64,000 bases of DNA from Lachnospiraceae bacterium (GTDB lineage: Bacteria; Bacillota; Clostridia; Lachnospirales; Lachnospiraceae): the NCBI GenBank assembly GCA_004556655.1, contig SFGF01000003.1, forward strand, positions 1 to 64,000. The letters are read 5' to 3'. Shown here piece after piece: positions 50,259-57,729 of the stretch (its first letter is position 1; each line of letters starts with the position of its first letter). The position numbers were made by a program, and so were the translations under genes. Below the pieces are notes generated by a model that saw only the letters and a program-made list of their open reading frames with translations, did no database searches and was not told the origin of the DNA.

Positions 50259-51173
50259 CTAGAGGAATCGCAGGCAGCGTTCTTGTGTGCTCATGGTAAC
50301 TGTATCAGCGACTCCGGCGAATTCTCCATCCTGATGAAGCTTATGAGGATGAGAGCAGGTGATATGTATCTCTTTTCCCTGAAGGATCGTGATTCCGGGA
50401 ATATGTGTGTGCAGTGCAAAATAAGCAGTAGGAAAGAGAAGCAGGATTTTCCATTTGCTCAGATCATGGACAATCAAGTAGTCGAGAGCACCGTCCCGGC
50501 AGCTTGCATGGGGACAGAAGCGAAAGCCGCCTCCTTCATACTGCAGATTCATTCCGGCAATAAAATAAACGTTTGTAAAATGATAATGTCGGTCTCCATC
50601 GAGAACAACATCCATATCGGATGGGCGGAAAGTAAATAAAAGTTTTATGGCGGCATAAGCATAGATCAGTTTTCCCAGATGGAGATTGTTTAGCAATTTT
50701 TTTACGCGGGAATGAGAGGCTTCATAGCAAACCTCCGCATCGTAGCCAATACCGGAACTGATGGAAAAATATGAGGTTCGGTTTTGTGTGTCCAATTTTC
50801 CTACATCGATCGTTTTGGTACCTTCTGAAGAAAGGATTCGTTTCAATGCTGAATCAGACTGTACGGGAAGATGCATTCCCCGTGCAAAGTCATTGCCTGA
50901 GCCTACAGGTATGTAGCTCAGGGTGATCGAGCAATCCAAAGGAAGCCCATTCAGGACTTCATTGATCGTACCGTCACCGCCGATCACGACCAGTGTATGT
51001 CCTACAGCCTGAGGGGCAATCTGTCGGGCAAGCTTTTTGCCATGCCCGTTATATTGAGTAAAGAATACCTGATAGGGTATATGTTTTTTCTGAAGTGTTT
51101 CTTTTGTTTGTTCCCATATTTTCATTCCCTGACCAGATCGTGAGACAGGATTTACAATAAAATAATAATACAT
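50259..51173 (-). CDS. diacylglycerol/lipid kinase family protein
   Basis: 304 residues. YYFIVNPVSRSGQGMKIWEQ, the GGDGT nucleotide loop in LVVIGGDGTINEVLNG, and VGSGNDFARGM are the DgkB/YegS signatures. It phosphorylates a membrane lipid such as diacylglycerol using ATP. Start ATG 51173 after AGGAGG on the minus strand. Divergent from the hydrogenase-maturation operon. Confidence 0.9.
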   Translation of the reverse strand: MYYYFIVNPVSRSGQGMKIWEQTKETLQKKHIPYQVFFTQYNGHGKKLARQIAPQAVGHTLVVIGGDGTINEVLNGLPLDCSITLSYIPVGSGNDFARGMHLPVQSDSALKRILSSEGTKTIDVGKLDTQNRTSYFSISSGIGYDAEVCYEASHSRVKKLLNNLHLGKLIYAYAAIKLLFTFRPSDMDVVLDGDRHYHFTNVYFIAGMNLQYEGGGFRFCPHASCRDGALDYLIVHDLSKWKILLLFPTAYFALHTHIPGITILQGKEIHITCSHPHKLHQDGEFAGVADTVTMSTQERCLRFL

Positions 51174-51242
51174 GGTAAAATCCTCCTGTAAAGTCTTTCG
51201 TCCATTATTTTATCAGTTATTGACGAAAAATGCAAAAAAATC

Positions 51243-51271
51243 TTGTTATTAATTATACAAAATGATACAAT
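51243..51271 (+). promoter_or_regulatory. sigma-A promoter of the hydrogenase maturation operon
   Basis: TTGTTA (51243-51248), 17 nt, TACAAT (51266-51271). Transcription would begin near 51279, at the edge of the structured leader. Confidence 0.65.
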
Positions 51272-51278
51272 AATAGAA

Positions 51279-51390
51279 ACTATCCAGACCTTGAAGGGTA
51301 CAACCTGAGAGGGAAGGGCCGCTGATATAAAAAGAAGATACAGATATATTGTATTTGAACGAAAAGCGCCCTCGGTGGGCGTTTTTTCGT
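51279..51390 (+). ncRNA. candidate cis-regulatory leader RNA with intrinsic terminator
   Basis: From the inferred start, the leader contains ACCTTGAAGGGT and CCTGAGAGG stem-loops, then GGGAAGGGCCGC. An intrinsic terminator follows (CGCCC 51367-51371 / GGGCG 51377-51381, TTTTTT) about 40 nt before the first gene. GGGC in the upstream part could pair with GCCC of the terminator, giving an on/off switch. I do not recognise a known riboswitch class; it is not TPP, SAM-I, ZTP, THF or fluoride as I know them. Confidence 0.5.
51359..51390 (+). terminator. intrinsic terminator inside the leader
   Basis: ACGAAAAGCGCCC pairs with GGGCGTTTTTTCGT around a TCGGT loop, with a T run. Placed upstream of its genes, which argues for attenuation. 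Confidence 0.85.
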
Positions 51391-51430
51391 ATCATAGGGA
51401 AAAATTATTTTAAAAAAGGAGGCAAGTGGA

Positions 51431-51679
51431 ATGGAGACCAGAATAGCTGTGATAGCGATTATTGTGGAAAACAGGGATTCAGCAGACGAGATCAACCGGC
51501 TGCTTCATGTGTATGGAGAATATATCGTTGGAAGAATGGGAGTGCCATATAAGCAGAAGAACGTCTCTGTAATCAGTGTGATTCTGGATGCTCCGCTGAA
51601 TCAGATCAGCGCACTGTCGGGAAAGTTGGGGATGCTGCCGGGTGTCAGCAGTAAGACCGTGTATTCAAAAGAAAAGTGA
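51431..51679 (+). CDS. TM1266-family iron-only hydrogenase system regulator
   Basis: 82 residues of the NikR-C-like fold: RIAVIAIIVENRDSADEINRLLHVYGEYIVGRMGVPYKQKNVSVISVILDAPLNQISALSGKLG. It lacks a DNA-binding domain and is known from [FeFe]-hydrogenase maturation loci. AAAGGAGG ribosome site. Its place ahead of hydG-hydF fits a sensor or allosteric role in cofactor maturation. Confidence 0.88.
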   Translation: METRIAVIAIIVENRDSADEINRLLHVYGEYIVGRMGVPYKQKNVSVISVILDAPLNQISALSGKLGMLPGVSSKTVYSKEK

Positions 51680-51732
51680 AATCCGGCAGATAAAAAGACC
51701 GGATAAATAACGTGAGAAAGAGAGGTTTTTTT

Positions 51733-53151
51733 ATGTATCGTGTAGACTCTATGAAAGCGGAAGAATTTATCAGCCATGAGGAAATTATGGAAACTCTGGC
51801 TTACGCAGATGAGAACAAAAATAATGTAGAACTGATCGATCGGATTCTGGAAAAAGCTAAAAAGAGAAAAGGACTGAGCCACAGAGAGGCTTCTGTTCTT
51901 CTGGTCTGTGAAAATGAAGAGAAGAATAAGGAAATTTGTGCACTGGCTGAACAGATTAAAAAAGATTTTTATGGAAACCGTATCGTTATGTTTGCACCGC
52001 TGTATCTGTCCAATTATTGTGTAAATGGATGTGTATACTGTCCATACCATGCAAAGAATAAACATATCCCGAGAAAAAAACTCACGCAGGATGAGATCCG
52101 TCGGGAAGTAATTGCACTCCAGGATATGGGACATAAGCGTCTTGCTCTGGAAACAGGTGAAGATCCGGTAAATAATCCAATCGAATATGTTCTGGAGAGT
52201 ATAAAAACGATTTACAGTATCAAACATAAAAATGGTGCAATCCGCCGGGTGAATGTAAATATTGCAGCTACGACAGTGGAAAACTACAGAAAATTAAAAG
52301 AAGCCGGAATCGGTACTTATATTTTGTTCCAGGAGACTTATAATAAAGAGTCTTATGAGAAGCTTCATCCGACGGGACCAAAACATGATTATGCATACCA
52401 CACAGAGGCCATGGATCGTGCCATGGAGGGTGGAATCGATGATGTGGGTATCGGTGTATTGTTTGGCTTGGAGCTGTATCGATATGAATTTGCAGGTCTT
52501 TTGATGCATGCAGAGCATCTGGAGGCTGTTCATGGGGTAGGTCCTCATACCATCAGCGTTCCTCGAATTCGTCGGGCTGATGATATCGATCCGGATGCAT
52601 TTGATAATGGCATCAATGATGATATATTTGCAAAACTTGTGGCATGTATCCGAATTGCAGTGCCATATACAGGTATGATCATTTCCACAAGAGAAAGTCA
52701 GAAGTGCAGAGAAAGGGTTCTGCATCTGGGAGTGTCACAGATCAGCGGCGGATCCAGAACCAGTGTAGGCGGATATGCGGAGGAAGAACCAGAGGAAGAA
52801 AGCTCCGCTCAGTTTGATGTAAGTGATAACCGGTCATTGGATGAGGTAGTGAACTGGTTGATGAGGCTGGGATATATTCCGAGTTTCTGTACCGCATGCT
52901 ATCGCGAAGGCAGAACAGGGGATCGCTTTATGAGTCTTTGTAAGAGCGGACAAATACAGAACTGCTGCCACCCAAATGCTCTGATGACGTTGAAAGAGTA
53001 TCTGGAAGATTATGCGGCAGATGATACCAAAGCTGTTGGAGAAGCTTTGATTCAAAAAGAAATTGCCAATATACCTAAGGAAAAAGTAAGAGAAATCGTG
53101 GTGCGCAACTTAAAGGAAATCGAACAGGGACAGCGGGATTTCCGCTTCTAG
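51733..53151 (+). CDS. hydG: 2-iminoacetate/HydG tyrosine lyase for the H-cluster
   Basis: 472 residues. N-terminal radical SAM motif C96, C100, C103 (CVNGCVYCPYH). The C-terminal second cluster motif is CTACYREGRTGDRFM plus a Cys 22 residues on, typical of HydG and absent from ThiH. It splits tyrosine to give CO and cyanide ligands for [FeFe]-hydrogenase. Start ATG 51733 after GAGAGG; a GTG 7 codons upstream is less likely. Confidence 0.93.
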   Translation: MYRVDSMKAEEFISHEEIMETLAYADENKNNVELIDRILEKAKKRKGLSHREASVLLVCENEEKNKEICALAEQIKKDFYGNRIVMFAPLYLSNYCVNGCVYCPYHAKNKHIPRKKLTQDEIRREVIALQDMGHKRLALETGEDPVNNPIEYVLESIKTIYSIKHKNGAIRRVNVNIAATTVENYRKLKEAGIGTYILFQETYNKESYEKLHPTGPKHDYAYHTEAMDRAMEGGIDDVGIGVLFGLELYRYEFAGLLMHAEHLEAVHGVGPHTISVPRIRRADDIDPDAFDNGINDDIFAKLVACIRIAVPYTGMIISTRESQKCRERVLHLGVSQISGGSRTSVGGYAEEEPEEESSAQFDVSDNRSLDEVVNWLMRLGYIPSFCTACYREGRTGDRFMSLCKSGQIQNCCHPNALMTLKEYLEDYAADDTKAVGEALIQKEIANIPKEKVREIVVRNLKEIEQGQRDFRF

Positions 53152-53162
53152 GAGGAAATGAT

Positions 53163-54401
53163 ATGAGTATGAACAGCACACCATCTTCAGAACGAGTACA
53201 CATTGGAATATTTGGAAAACGAAACGCAGGAAAATCAAGCCTGATCAATGCGATGACAGGGCAGAGCCTTTCTATCGTGTCGCAGATAGAAGGTACTACA
53301 ACAGATCCGGTACAAAAAGCCATGGAACTTCTTCCATTGGGACCGGTGGTTCTTATAGACACACCTGGAATTGATGATGAAGGGGAACTGGGAGAACTGC
53401 GGGTTGCCCGCAGCTATCAGATGCTGAATAAATCAGACATTGCTTTGCTGGTGTTGGATGCTAAAGACGGGATGACAAAGGAAGATGAGAAACTGCTTCT
53501 GAGAATCTGGGAAAAAAAGATTCCGGTACTGGTTGCACTGAATCAGTGTGATTTACTGGAAAAAGAAGAAATAGATGACCGGATCGACAAAACGAGGGAT
53601 CGGATGAAGGAAATGGCAGGTGAGTCTGCCCGGGTAACAGAAGTTCTGGAAGTCAGTGCTGTGACAGGATACCATATTTTTGAATTAAAAGAGAAACTTG
53701 CTCATCTGGTACCGGAAGAAAATGACGGGCCAAGAATCGTGGCAGATCTTCTGGATGTAGAAAAAATTGCAGTGTTGGTGGTGCCTATTGATAAGGCAGC
53801 ACCGAAAGGGAGACTGATACTTCCACAGCAGCAGACGATTCGGGATATTCTGGAAGCAGGGGCAGCCTGTGTGGTTGTGCGGGATACAGAACTGGAAGTA
53901 ACACTTAGAAAACTGCAGGGGCAGGTGGGAATTGTGATCACAGACAGTCAGGCATTTGCTAAAGTGTCGAAAATCGTTCCGCCCGAGATTCCTCTTACTT
54001 CCTTTTCTATTCTGTTTGCCCGTTATAAAGGAGAACTGGAACCTTTCCTGCAGGGCGTAGATGCGCTGGGAAAACTGGAAGATGGGGATAAAGTATTGAT
54101 TTCTGAGGGATGCACTCATCACCGGCAATGTGATGATATAGGTACTGTGAAAATTCCGCGGTGGATTACAGAATATACGGGCAAAAAACTGGAATTTTCT
54201 TTCAGCAGCGGCGGCGGTTTTCCGGATGATCTTACGCCATATCGCATGATCGTACATTGTGGAGCCTGTATGCTGAATGCCAGAGAGATGCATTATCGAA
54301 TTGCCTGTGCGCAGGATATAGGTGTGCCGATCACGAATTATGGAATGTTGATTGCAAAAATCACAGGAATATTGGAAAGAAGTCTGGAACCGGTAAAATA
54401 G
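53163..54401 (+). CDS. hydF: [FeFe]-hydrogenase maturation GTPase HydF
   Basis: 412 residues. GTPase domain with GKRNAGKSSLINA (P-loop), EGTTTDPV and DTPGIDDEGELG, plus a dimerisation domain. The cluster-binding ligands are in CTHHRQCDD and HCGACMLNAREM (CxHx...HCxxC). It is the scaffold that assembles the 2Fe subcluster. Together with HydG; the third maturase, HydE, and the hydrogenase itself are not in this window. Confidence 0.93.
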   Translation: MSMNSTPSSERVHIGIFGKRNAGKSSLINAMTGQSLSIVSQIEGTTTDPVQKAMELLPLGPVVLIDTPGIDDEGELGELRVARSYQMLNKSDIALLVLDAKDGMTKEDEKLLLRIWEKKIPVLVALNQCDLLEKEEIDDRIDKTRDRMKEMAGESARVTEVLEVSAVTGYHIFELKEKLAHLVPEENDGPRIVADLLDVEKIAVLVVPIDKAAPKGRLILPQQQTIRDILEAGAACVVVRDTELEVTLRKLQGQVGIVITDSQAFAKVSKIVPPEIPLTSFSILFARYKGELEPFLQGVDALGKLEDGDKVLISEGCTHHRQCDDIGTVKIPRWITEYTGKKLEFSFSSGGGFPDDLTPYRMIVHCGACMLNAREMHYRIACAQDIGVPITNYGMLIAKITGILERSLEPVK

Positions 54402-54457
54402 CTGTACGCACATGTTTTTGTCTTCTGCATATAGTAGATATGAAAGAGTATCAATGC

Positions 54458-54490
54458 TCTGGCGGGAATGCCGTATGGTATCCCGCCAGA
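54458..54490. repeat. 10-bp perfect inverted repeat before the amidase gene
   Basis: TCTGGCGGGA (54458-54467) and TCCCGCCAGA (54481-54490), further stem AT-CC/GG-AT inside, 13-nt loop. On the + strand no U-tract follows, and the amidase ribosome site comes 10 nt later. It may act as a terminal stem for hydF or as a translational control element. Confidence 0.55.
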
Positions 54491-54510
54491 AAATTATCTG
54501 GAGGTAAAAC

Positions 54511-55275
54511 ATGGCATATAAGATTGTTCTGGATGCAGGACATGGCGGTGAAGATCCAGGTGCAGTTGCGATGGGTCGCCAGGAAAAAGATGATAACCTT
54601 CGGTTGACGCTGGCTGTGGGAGAAATACTGAAAGAAAATGGTATGGATGTTGTCTATACAAGAACGACGGATGTATATCAGACACCATTTCAGAAAGCAC
54701 AGATAGCAAACGAAGAGATGGCAGATTATTTTATTTCCTTCCACAGAAATTCCAGTCCTGTTCCAAATCAGTATAATGGTGTAGAGACACTGGTGTATGA
54801 CAAATCGGGAATCAAACTGGAAATGGCGGAGAATATTAATGGTGCCCTGGAAGAGGTGGGATTTCAAAATCTTGGGGTAAAAGCAAGACCGGGGCTGGTG
54901 GTACTTAGAAGAACCAAGATGCCTGCTCTTTTGGTGGAAGTGGGATTTATAAACAGCACGATAGATAATCAGCTTTTTGATGATAAATTCCAGGAGATTG
55001 CTCAGGCAATTGCCTATGCTGTATTGGGAACTCTTGCAGAGGAAGATGTGGAAGAGCCACTTTTGTATCGGGTGCAGGTTGGCCTTTTCAGAAACAGGGA
55101 TTATGCCAATCGTTTGAACTATGAACTGATTGATAAGGGATATCCCGCTTATATTCTTGCGAGTGACGGGTTCTATAAAGTACAGGTGGGAGCTTTTGAA
55201 CAGCTTGGCAATGCTGTTACGATGGAACAAAGACTGCGGCGGGATGGGTATCAGACGTTGATAACGACGAAATAG
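54511..55275 (+). CDS. N-acetylmuramoyl-L-alanine amidase with C-terminal SPOR domain
   Basis: 254 residues. Amidase_3 zinc motifs: KIVLDAGHGGEDPGAV, the Glu of the loop RQEKDDNLRLTLAV, DYFISFHRNSS and the last Glu in ALLVEVGFINS. Residues about 185-252 form a SPOR domain (YRVQVGLFRNRDYANRLNYELIDKGYPAYI) that binds denuded glycan. No signal peptide is apparent at this start (MAYKIVLDAGHGG), which is odd for a wall enzyme. It cuts the peptide from muramic acid in peptidoglycan. Confidence 0.88.
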   Translation: MAYKIVLDAGHGGEDPGAVAMGRQEKDDNLRLTLAVGEILKENGMDVVYTRTTDVYQTPFQKAQIANEEMADYFISFHRNSSPVPNQYNGVETLVYDKSGIKLEMAENINGALEEVGFQNLGVKARPGLVVLRRTKMPALLVEVGFINSTIDNQLFDDKFQEIAQAIAYAVLGTLAEEDVEEPLLYRVQVGLFRNRDYANRLNYELIDKGYPAYILASDGFYKVQVGAFEQLGNAVTMEQRLRRDGYQTLITTK

Positions 55276-55309
55276 TACTTTTGGGTTGTATAATATTAAA
55301 GGTAGTGAG

Positions 55310-55389
55310 GCTGATGATAGTATATCCTGTGTATCAATGTCAGGTCGCTTTCCCAATGACATTGATAGACAGGATATACTATCATCAGC
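55310..55389. repeat. 33-bp near-perfect hairpin element
   Basis: Arms 55310-55342 and 55357-55389 match at 32 of 33 positions around a 14-nt loop, which is far longer than a terminator. It fills the gap between the amidase and the YdcF gene. Part of a reading frame runs through it, but the pairing explains both strands better than coding does. Likely a mobile-type palindromic unit or a structured RNA. Confidence 0.75.
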
Positions 55390-55490
55390 CATTGTACTTT
55401 ATAGAGTTATACGACACAAAAGATAACATGGCAGATAATGTGATTGAGCAATATCATTATCTGAAAATAAGTGATAAATGGTGATAGAAA

Positions 55491-56099
55491 ATGGAGAATG
55501 TTTTGAAAAAGTACAGTAAGTTTTTGAGTAATTTTACGGATTTTATTTTTCTTGAGGATGAGCCGCAGGAAGCGGATATTATTTTTGTTCCTGGGAACGG
55601 ATTTCCACAGATGGCGGAGCGGGCGGCTGTGTTGTGGAAGGAAGGATATGCTCCCAGGGTGCTTCCGTCAGGCAGGTATAGTGTTTTGACGGGGAAGTTT
55701 GCGGGGGTTCAGGCAGAAATTCAAAAGTATTCCGGTGAGTATGAGACGGAATGGGATTTTCTGTATGATGTTCTGATAAAAAATGGTGTGGACGGACAAG
55801 CAGTGCTGAAAGAAAATCAGGCTACCTACACCTATCAGAATGCCATATATTCAAGAAAAGTGACAGATGCAGCCGGTATAGAAGTAAAAAAAGCTATCAT
55901 CTGCTGCAAGGCACAGCATGCCCGCCGATGTAGAATGTATTATCAGCTTCTTTATCCGGAGACGGATTTTATGATTTGTCCGTCCGATGTGGGAATTAAC
56001 CGCACTAACTGGTTTTTATCAGAAGCAGGCATTGAAGAAGTGCTGGGGGAAGTGGAAAGGTGTGGAAAACAATTTCACAAAATAGTACGGGAACTGTAA
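55491..56099 (+). CDS. YdcF/DUF218-family protein
   Basis: 202 residues. DUF218 features: EADIIFVPGNGFPQMAERAAVLWKEGYAPRVLPSG, ENQATYTYQNAIYSRKV, and KKAIICCKAQHARRCRMYYQLLYP. Family members include ElyC-type proteins linked to lipid-carrier or envelope metabolism, but this one lacks a membrane anchor. The exact role is unknown. Confidence 0.8.
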   Translation: MENVLKKYSKFLSNFTDFIFLEDEPQEADIIFVPGNGFPQMAERAAVLWKEGYAPRVLPSGRYSVLTGKFAGVQAEIQKYSGEYETEWDFLYDVLIKNGVDGQAVLKENQATYTYQNAIYSRKVTDAAGIEVKKAIICCKAQHARRCRMYYQLLYPETDFMICPSDVGINRTNWFLSEAGIEEVLGEVERCGKQFHKIVREL

Positions 56100-56105
56100 T
56101 AAAAA

Positions 56106-56130
56106 GGACGCTCCAGCGGCGTCCTTTTAT
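56106..56130. terminator. bidirectional terminator
   Basis: GGACGC (56106-56111) and GCGTCC (56119-56124) with A and T runs on both sides, between convergent genes. Confidence 0.85.
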
Positions 56131-56139
56131 GGAATACTA

Positions 56140-57432
56140 TCATTCATCATCATTTTCATTTTTTGAATTAAAATAATCTTTCGGTATATAGATATGAACC
56201 AGTTCAATCCGGTTTTTTTCAATCTCATCGACCACCAGCTTCAGACCATCATCTGTGATACAGGATTCTCCCGGATTGGGCAGACGATCCAGCTGCTCTA
56301 TAATATAGCCACCAATGGAGTCGTAATCATCAGATTCCAGATGAAGACCGATTCTTTCGTTCAGATCATCAAGTTTTGCCGAACCGCGGGCGGTATACTC
56401 TCGCTGTGCAATGATCTCCTGATAATCTTCTTCCTCATCTTCATCATATTCATCCCGGATTTCTCCGACGATTTCCTCAAGCAGATCTTCCAGTGTGATC
56501 ATACCGGCTGTGGCACCATATTCATCAAGGACAATTACCAGGTTGACGGCGTATTCCTTCATTTCCATAAGAAGATCAGCAGTGCTTTTGTATTCGTAAG
56601 TGAAATAAGGATCACGGAGAATACTGCGAACAGAAAAACTTTCACTGGGATCACGAAGCAGCAGATCCTTCATATTGATAATACCGATAATTGTGTCAGT
56701 AGTCTTTTCATACACAGGGTAACGGGTATACCCATCTTCTCTGAAAATTGCCAGCAATTCGTCATACGTAGCATCTACACTGACAAAAGACATATCAATT
56801 CGCGGAACCATAACATCTTTAGCCTGAGAATCTCCAAAATCAAACACATTATAAATCATTTGACGTTCTTCTTTTTCGATAATGCCGTCTTCATGGCTTA
56901 CATCCACGATTGTACGCAGTTCCTGCTCTGTCATAGTGTTTTGACGGGCATTCGGGTCAACGTGGAGAAGAAATAAAACACCACTGGAAAGCTTATTGAC
57001 CAGAAAAATCACCGGAGTCAGGATCTTCATCAGCGTATAAATGATCGGTGCATAAGTAAGAGAAAACTTTTCGGCACTCAAAGTTGCCATTGTCTTCGGT
57101 GTAATTTCTCCGAAAAGAAGAACCAGCAGTGTCAGTACTCCGGTTGCAACACCAATAAAAGCATTTCCAAATACTCTGGTAGTCCATGTGGTTGCCAGTG
57201 AAGAAGCTGACAGATTGACAATGTTGTTGCCAATAAGAATCGTGCTGAGTAGTTTTCCGGGATCATCGATGATTTTCATCAGAGTTTTTGCCCGTTTATT
57301 TCCATCATCAGCCAAAGACATGATACGGATTTTGTTAACAGTTGTCATAGCTGTCTCTGCAGATGAAAAAAATGCGGAGAGCAGCAGAAGAATAAATAAT
57401 ACAATTAGCTGTATGGCGTCGCCAGAATCCAA
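56140..57432 (-). CDS. CNNM/CorC (HlyC-type) transporter-associated membrane protein
   Basis: 430 residues. N-terminal DUF21 membrane domain with about three helices (IQLIVLFILLLLSAFFSSAETAM and ILIGNNIVNLSA), a tandem CBS domain (MVPRIDMSFVSVDATYDELLAIFREDGYTRYPVYE; ATAGMITLEDLLEEIVGEI) and a C-terminal CorC_HlyC domain. The acidic DEYDEDEEEDYQE tail is family-like. Probably a magnesium or cobalt efflux regulator. Begins with TTG 57432, with AAAGGAG upstream and no other in-frame start nearby. Confidence 0.88.
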   Translation of the reverse strand: MDSGDAIQLIVLFILLLLSAFFSSAETAMTTVNKIRIMSLADDGNKRAKTLMKIIDDPGKLLSTILIGNNIVNLSASSLATTWTTRVFGNAFIGVATGVLTLLVLLFGEITPKTMATLSAEKFSLTYAPIIYTLMKILTPVIFLVNKLSSGVLFLLHVDPNARQNTMTEQELRTIVDVSHEDGIIEKEERQMIYNVFDFGDSQAKDVMVPRIDMSFVSVDATYDELLAIFREDGYTRYPVYEKTTDTIIGIINMKDLLLRDPSESFSVRSILRDPYFTYEYKSTADLLMEMKEYAVNLVIVLDEYGATAGMITLEDLLEEIVGEIRDEYDEDEEEDYQEIIAQREYTARGSAKLDDLNERIGLHLESDDYDSIGGYIIEQLDRLPNPGESCITDDGLKLVVDEIEKNRIELVHIYIPKDYFNSKNENDDE

Positions 57433-57729
57433 ATATTTTCACTCCTTTAATAGTACAATGTGGACTTCAAAAGTGGTTATTGATTTAGGAATTTTACACT
57501 CCCGAAAGCCTACATCATCATAATATATGGAAAATATACATGATTTTGTGGTGAATTGCAAGTTAAATAGATGGAAAATACAGGAAAAGAAAAAAACATT
57601 AGTTCGGGGCTGTATAAAAGGAATGTTTTGTGATATACTTCAATAGGTAAACTGGGGCTGTGGATAAGTCCTGTTAATTTTCAGAAGAATGTTGATAACT
57701 ATGAGATGTATAGAGGAGAGAATAATTAC

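Noticed and set aside
51279..51390. Leader as a TPP, SAM-I or ZTP riboswitch
   Set aside because: Short word matches such as CCTGAGAGG and GGGAAGGGCC do not recreate the conserved cores of those classes.
55281..55484. Open reading frame running through the 33-bp hairpin
   Set aside because: Its apparent coding stretch is explained by the inverted repeat, no ribosome site of good quality precedes it, and the protein shows no known motif.
57659..57667. A perfect DnaA-box-like word TGTGGATAA upstream of the surface-protein gene
   Set aside because: Only one perfect box with one weak partner and no dnaA, dnaN or AT-rich unwinding region nearby, so it is not an origin.
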